A stretch of DNA of 64,000 nt from Bacillus fonticola (GTDB lineage: Bacteria > Bacillota > Bacilli > Bacillales > JC228), in NCBI RefSeq assembly GCF_012955605.1, contig NZ_CP052135.1, positions 1,457,501 through 1,521,500 of the forward strand, in the 5' to 3' direction. Made by a program: the position numbers and the translations under genes. Of this stretch, positions 62,415-64,000 are shown in pieces. The notes under the pieces were generated by a model. It made no database searches and had not been told where the DNA came from. It worked only from the letters and a program-made list of their open reading frames with translations. Numbering within the stretch: position 1 is the stretch's first letter; each line of letters begins with the position of its first letter.

Positions 62415-63389
62415 ATGGGAAAGTCAACAAAAAAAAGAAAAAACAATTCCTCTCAAGGAAAATCTACAATGATCTTATGGTTATCCGTACTGGTCATTGC
62501 ACTAGGAACCTTGATCGCAATTAACTTCTTAGGCAATAAAAGTGCTGGTAATGTGGAACTACCGGATCTACATGGATTAGGCATATCAGCAGACGGTGAG
62601 ACCATTTACGCACCAGCCCATTCAGGATTAAAGACATTCTCAGGTGGACAGTGGACGACACCAGATGCTCCTGAAAACGATTATATGGGATTTTCAAAGG
62701 TCGATGATGGCTTTTATAGCAGTGGACATCCTGGACCAGACTCTGATTTAGTGAATCCTTTTGGAGTTGTGAAGGCTGAAGAGAATGGACAAGACCTGCA
62801 AACACTTGGTTTAAGTGGCGAATCAGACTTTCATCTTTTCGCAGCTGGCTACGCTTCTCATGCACTCTATGCGTTTAACGCTGCTCCTAATTCACAAATG
62901 AGTGAAGAAGGTTTGTATTATTCTACAGATGACGCAGGAACATGGACGAAAAGTGCTATGAGCGGTCTGGAAGAAGCGCCGACATCACTTGCAGTGCATC
63001 CAAGCGACCCAGCTGTTGTTGCTGTAGGAACACAAACGGGTCTGTTGTACTCTGAGGATAACGGGGATTCGTTTACAACGATCCTTGATGGAGTGGGGAT
63101 AACAGGTGTCACGTTCACGAGTGACGGTATGCTGCTCGTCGGTACGTATCAAAACAATGCAGAGTTAGTCAAGGTAGATCCTGCAAATCCGGATAGCATG
63201 AAGACATTGCCAATTCCTGAACTGACTGAAGATGCGGTAAGCTACATTGCAGAAAGTCCTGCAAATCCTGAGAAGATCGTATTTGGCACAATGAAGGTAA
63301 ATATGTATATGACTTCAGATGGTGGAAATGAATGGGAACAGATCGTAAATGAAGGACAAGGCATGACTATAGAAACTGTAGAACAATAA
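62415..63389 (+). CDS. Membrane-anchored BNR/sortilin-like beta-propeller protein (F510_1955-type)
   Basis: The 324-residue product has a basic N-terminus (KSTKKRKNNSSQGKS), one membrane helix (residues about 18-38) and an extracytoplasmic propeller with Asp-box/BNR-type turns: GLYYSTDDAGTWTK near residue 170, GLLYSEDNGDSFTTIL near 215 and YMTSDGGNEWEQI near 300. I recall similar proteins called F510_1955 family glycosylhydrolase in Bacillus, often beside copper or sulfur genes. No catalytic residues are evident. AGGAGG precedes the ATG. A bidirectional terminator separates it from the oxidase gene. Confidence 0.75.
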   Translation: MGKSTKKRKNNSSQGKSTMILWLSVLVIALGTLIAINFLGNKSAGNVELPDLHGLGISADGETIYAPAHSGLKTFSGGQWTTPDAPENDYMGFSKVDDGFYSSGHPGPDSDLVNPFGVVKAEENGQDLQTLGLSGESDFHLFAAGYASHALYAFNAAPNSQMSEEGLYYSTDDAGTWTKSAMSGLEEAPTSLAVHPSDPAVVAVGTQTGLLYSEDNGDSFTTILDGVGITGVTFTSDGMLLVGTYQNNAELVKVDPANPDSMKTLPIPELTEDAVSYIAESPANPEKIVFGTMKVNMYMTSDGGNEWEQIVNEGQGMTIETVEQ

Positions 63390-63403
63390 TAAAGGAAAAT
63401 GTA

Positions 63404-63437
63404 AAAAGAGCCGCACTCGTTGGAGTGCGGCTCTTTT
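63404..63437. terminator. Bidirectional terminator
   Basis: AAAGAGCCGCACTC pairs perfectly with GAGTGCGGCTCTTT around GTTG. It lies between the convergent propeller and oxidase genes. Confidence 0.95.
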
Positions 63438-63440
63438 TTA

Positions 63441-64000
63441 TTATTCTGGTTGATTATTTGCATCTGGATCTGGAGTGAAGTCAGGTTCGAAACCTTCATA
63501 TTCTACTAACGTTACCATCCCTGCTGATGCGTGATGCAAATCATGGCAATGGAACATCCAATCGCCAGGATTATCGGCTAAAAAGGCCACTTCGTACGAT
63601 TCACCGGGCTGAATGTTTAACGTGTCTTTTATAATGGGTGCTCCTGTTAATGGTTCACCGTTTTTACTTAACACTTGGAAAAACATGCCGTGTAGATGCA
63701 TCGGGTGTACGTCAGAAGTTGAGTTATTTTGGAAAGTAACTTTGACTTTATCCCCTTCTGCTACTGAGAGCGGATCCGTATTTGGAAACACCTTATCGTT
63801 AATCGTATACTCTGCTTCTCCATCCTCACCAGTGCGAGTATTTAAGTCCATTTCATATTCCACGTCGAATTCATCGTCAAGTGAAAACGGGCTCTCAGCT
63901 AATTCACCATAAGAAGTGAAATCAAAGATAGGCATTGATTCAGCGTCATCTGCTTCCTTTTGATCTGTATCCGTGGCTCCCGCAGTACGGATGACGGTTG
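63441..64000 (-). CDS. Multicopper oxidase, C-terminal part (cut by window edge)
   Basis: The frame runs from the stop at 63441 to the window edge without interruption. It holds the third cupredoxin domain with copper motifs HPMHLHGMFF (type 3 and type 2 ligands) and FHCHDLHHASAGM (HCH plus the type 1 His and Met), so the copper site is intact. A Met start at 63935 is internal. The product probably oxidises Cu(I) or phenols outside the cell, fitting the nearby copB and copCD genes. The N-terminal part and any signal peptide lie beyond the window. Confidence 0.92.
   Translation of the reverse strand, partial: TVIRTAGATDTDQKEADDAESMPIFDFTSYGELAESPFSLDDEFDVEYEMDLNTRTGEDGEAEYTINDKVFPNTDPLSVAEGDKVKVTFQNNSTSDVHPMHLHGMFFQVLSKNGEPLTGAPIIKDTLNIQPGESYEVAFLADNPGDWMFHCHDLHHASAGMVTLVEYEGFEPDFTPDPDANNQPE

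Overview
The window looks like chromosomal DNA of a spore-forming, low-to-mid G+C Bacillaceae. It carries a GerA-type germinant receptor operon, CotX and CotF-type coat proteins, sigma-G-like promoters, a CcpA (cre) site, B. subtilis-style gene families (pxpABC, odhAB) and Bacillus-type ribosome binding sites. No tRNA, rRNA, CRISPR array or insertion sequence was seen.

The most notable property is that the organism appears to decode UGA as selenocysteine. Four genes are interrupted by one in-frame TGA exactly where the family has a redox or metal-binding cysteine: selD (37155-38204, minus), a thioredoxin (33582-33890), a TlpA-like redoxin (39610-40362) and a CadA-type metal ATPase (55082-57214). 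Behind each TGA, 17-33 nt away, is a perfect or near-perfect hairpin with a G-rich three-base loop (GGU, GGC, GGU, GUG), as expected of a bacterial SECIS element. A fifth, weaker case is a polysaccharide deacetylase whose best start codon leads to TGA at codon 6. The selA, selB and selC genes are not in the window.

Layout. 1-2.5 kb: 5-oxoprolinase operon pxpBCA. 3-7.2 kb: 2-oxoglutarate dehydrogenase odhAB, then an array of sixteen 20-bp repeats. 7.6-18.4 kb: small proteins, HD hydrolase, GGCT-like protein, acetyltransferase, a pullulanase with a decayed N-terminus, a Gln/Ala-rich protein behind a sigma-G-like promoter, CPA2 antiporter, AI-2E-type permease and metallo-hydrolase. 18.6-28.1 kb: sporulation and germination block (gerA-B-C plus a small D-like subunit, two DUF3231 paralogues, an orphan Ger(x)C lipoprotein and coat proteins). 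28.2-32.7 kb: OFA-family carrier and an FdhF/YdeP-type molybdoenzyme behind an attenuator-like leader. 32.8-41 kb: a second 20-bp repeat array, a candidate small RNA and the selenium block with a phnDEC-like ABC transporter beside selD. 41-43.5 kb: EamA transporter, proline iminopeptidase, cupin.

43.6-52.1 kb holds a cytochrome c maturation cluster of the System I type (ccmE, F, H, I-like, A, B, C, D, G plus a CcdA-like protein). This is unusual for a Bacillus relative, where the ResBC System II is normal. CcmE has the CxxxY heme-binding variant and CcmH lacks the usual CxxC. 52.2-64 kb is a metal-homeostasis region: CopC-CopD fusion, Sec-containing CadA-type ATPase, ZIP transporter, CDF exporter, ArsR/CadC-type regulator with a perfect palindromic operator, His-rich CopB ATPase and the C-terminal end of a multicopper oxidase. 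A broken amine-oxidase gene lies among these genes and suggests that at least part of the metal block was inserted.
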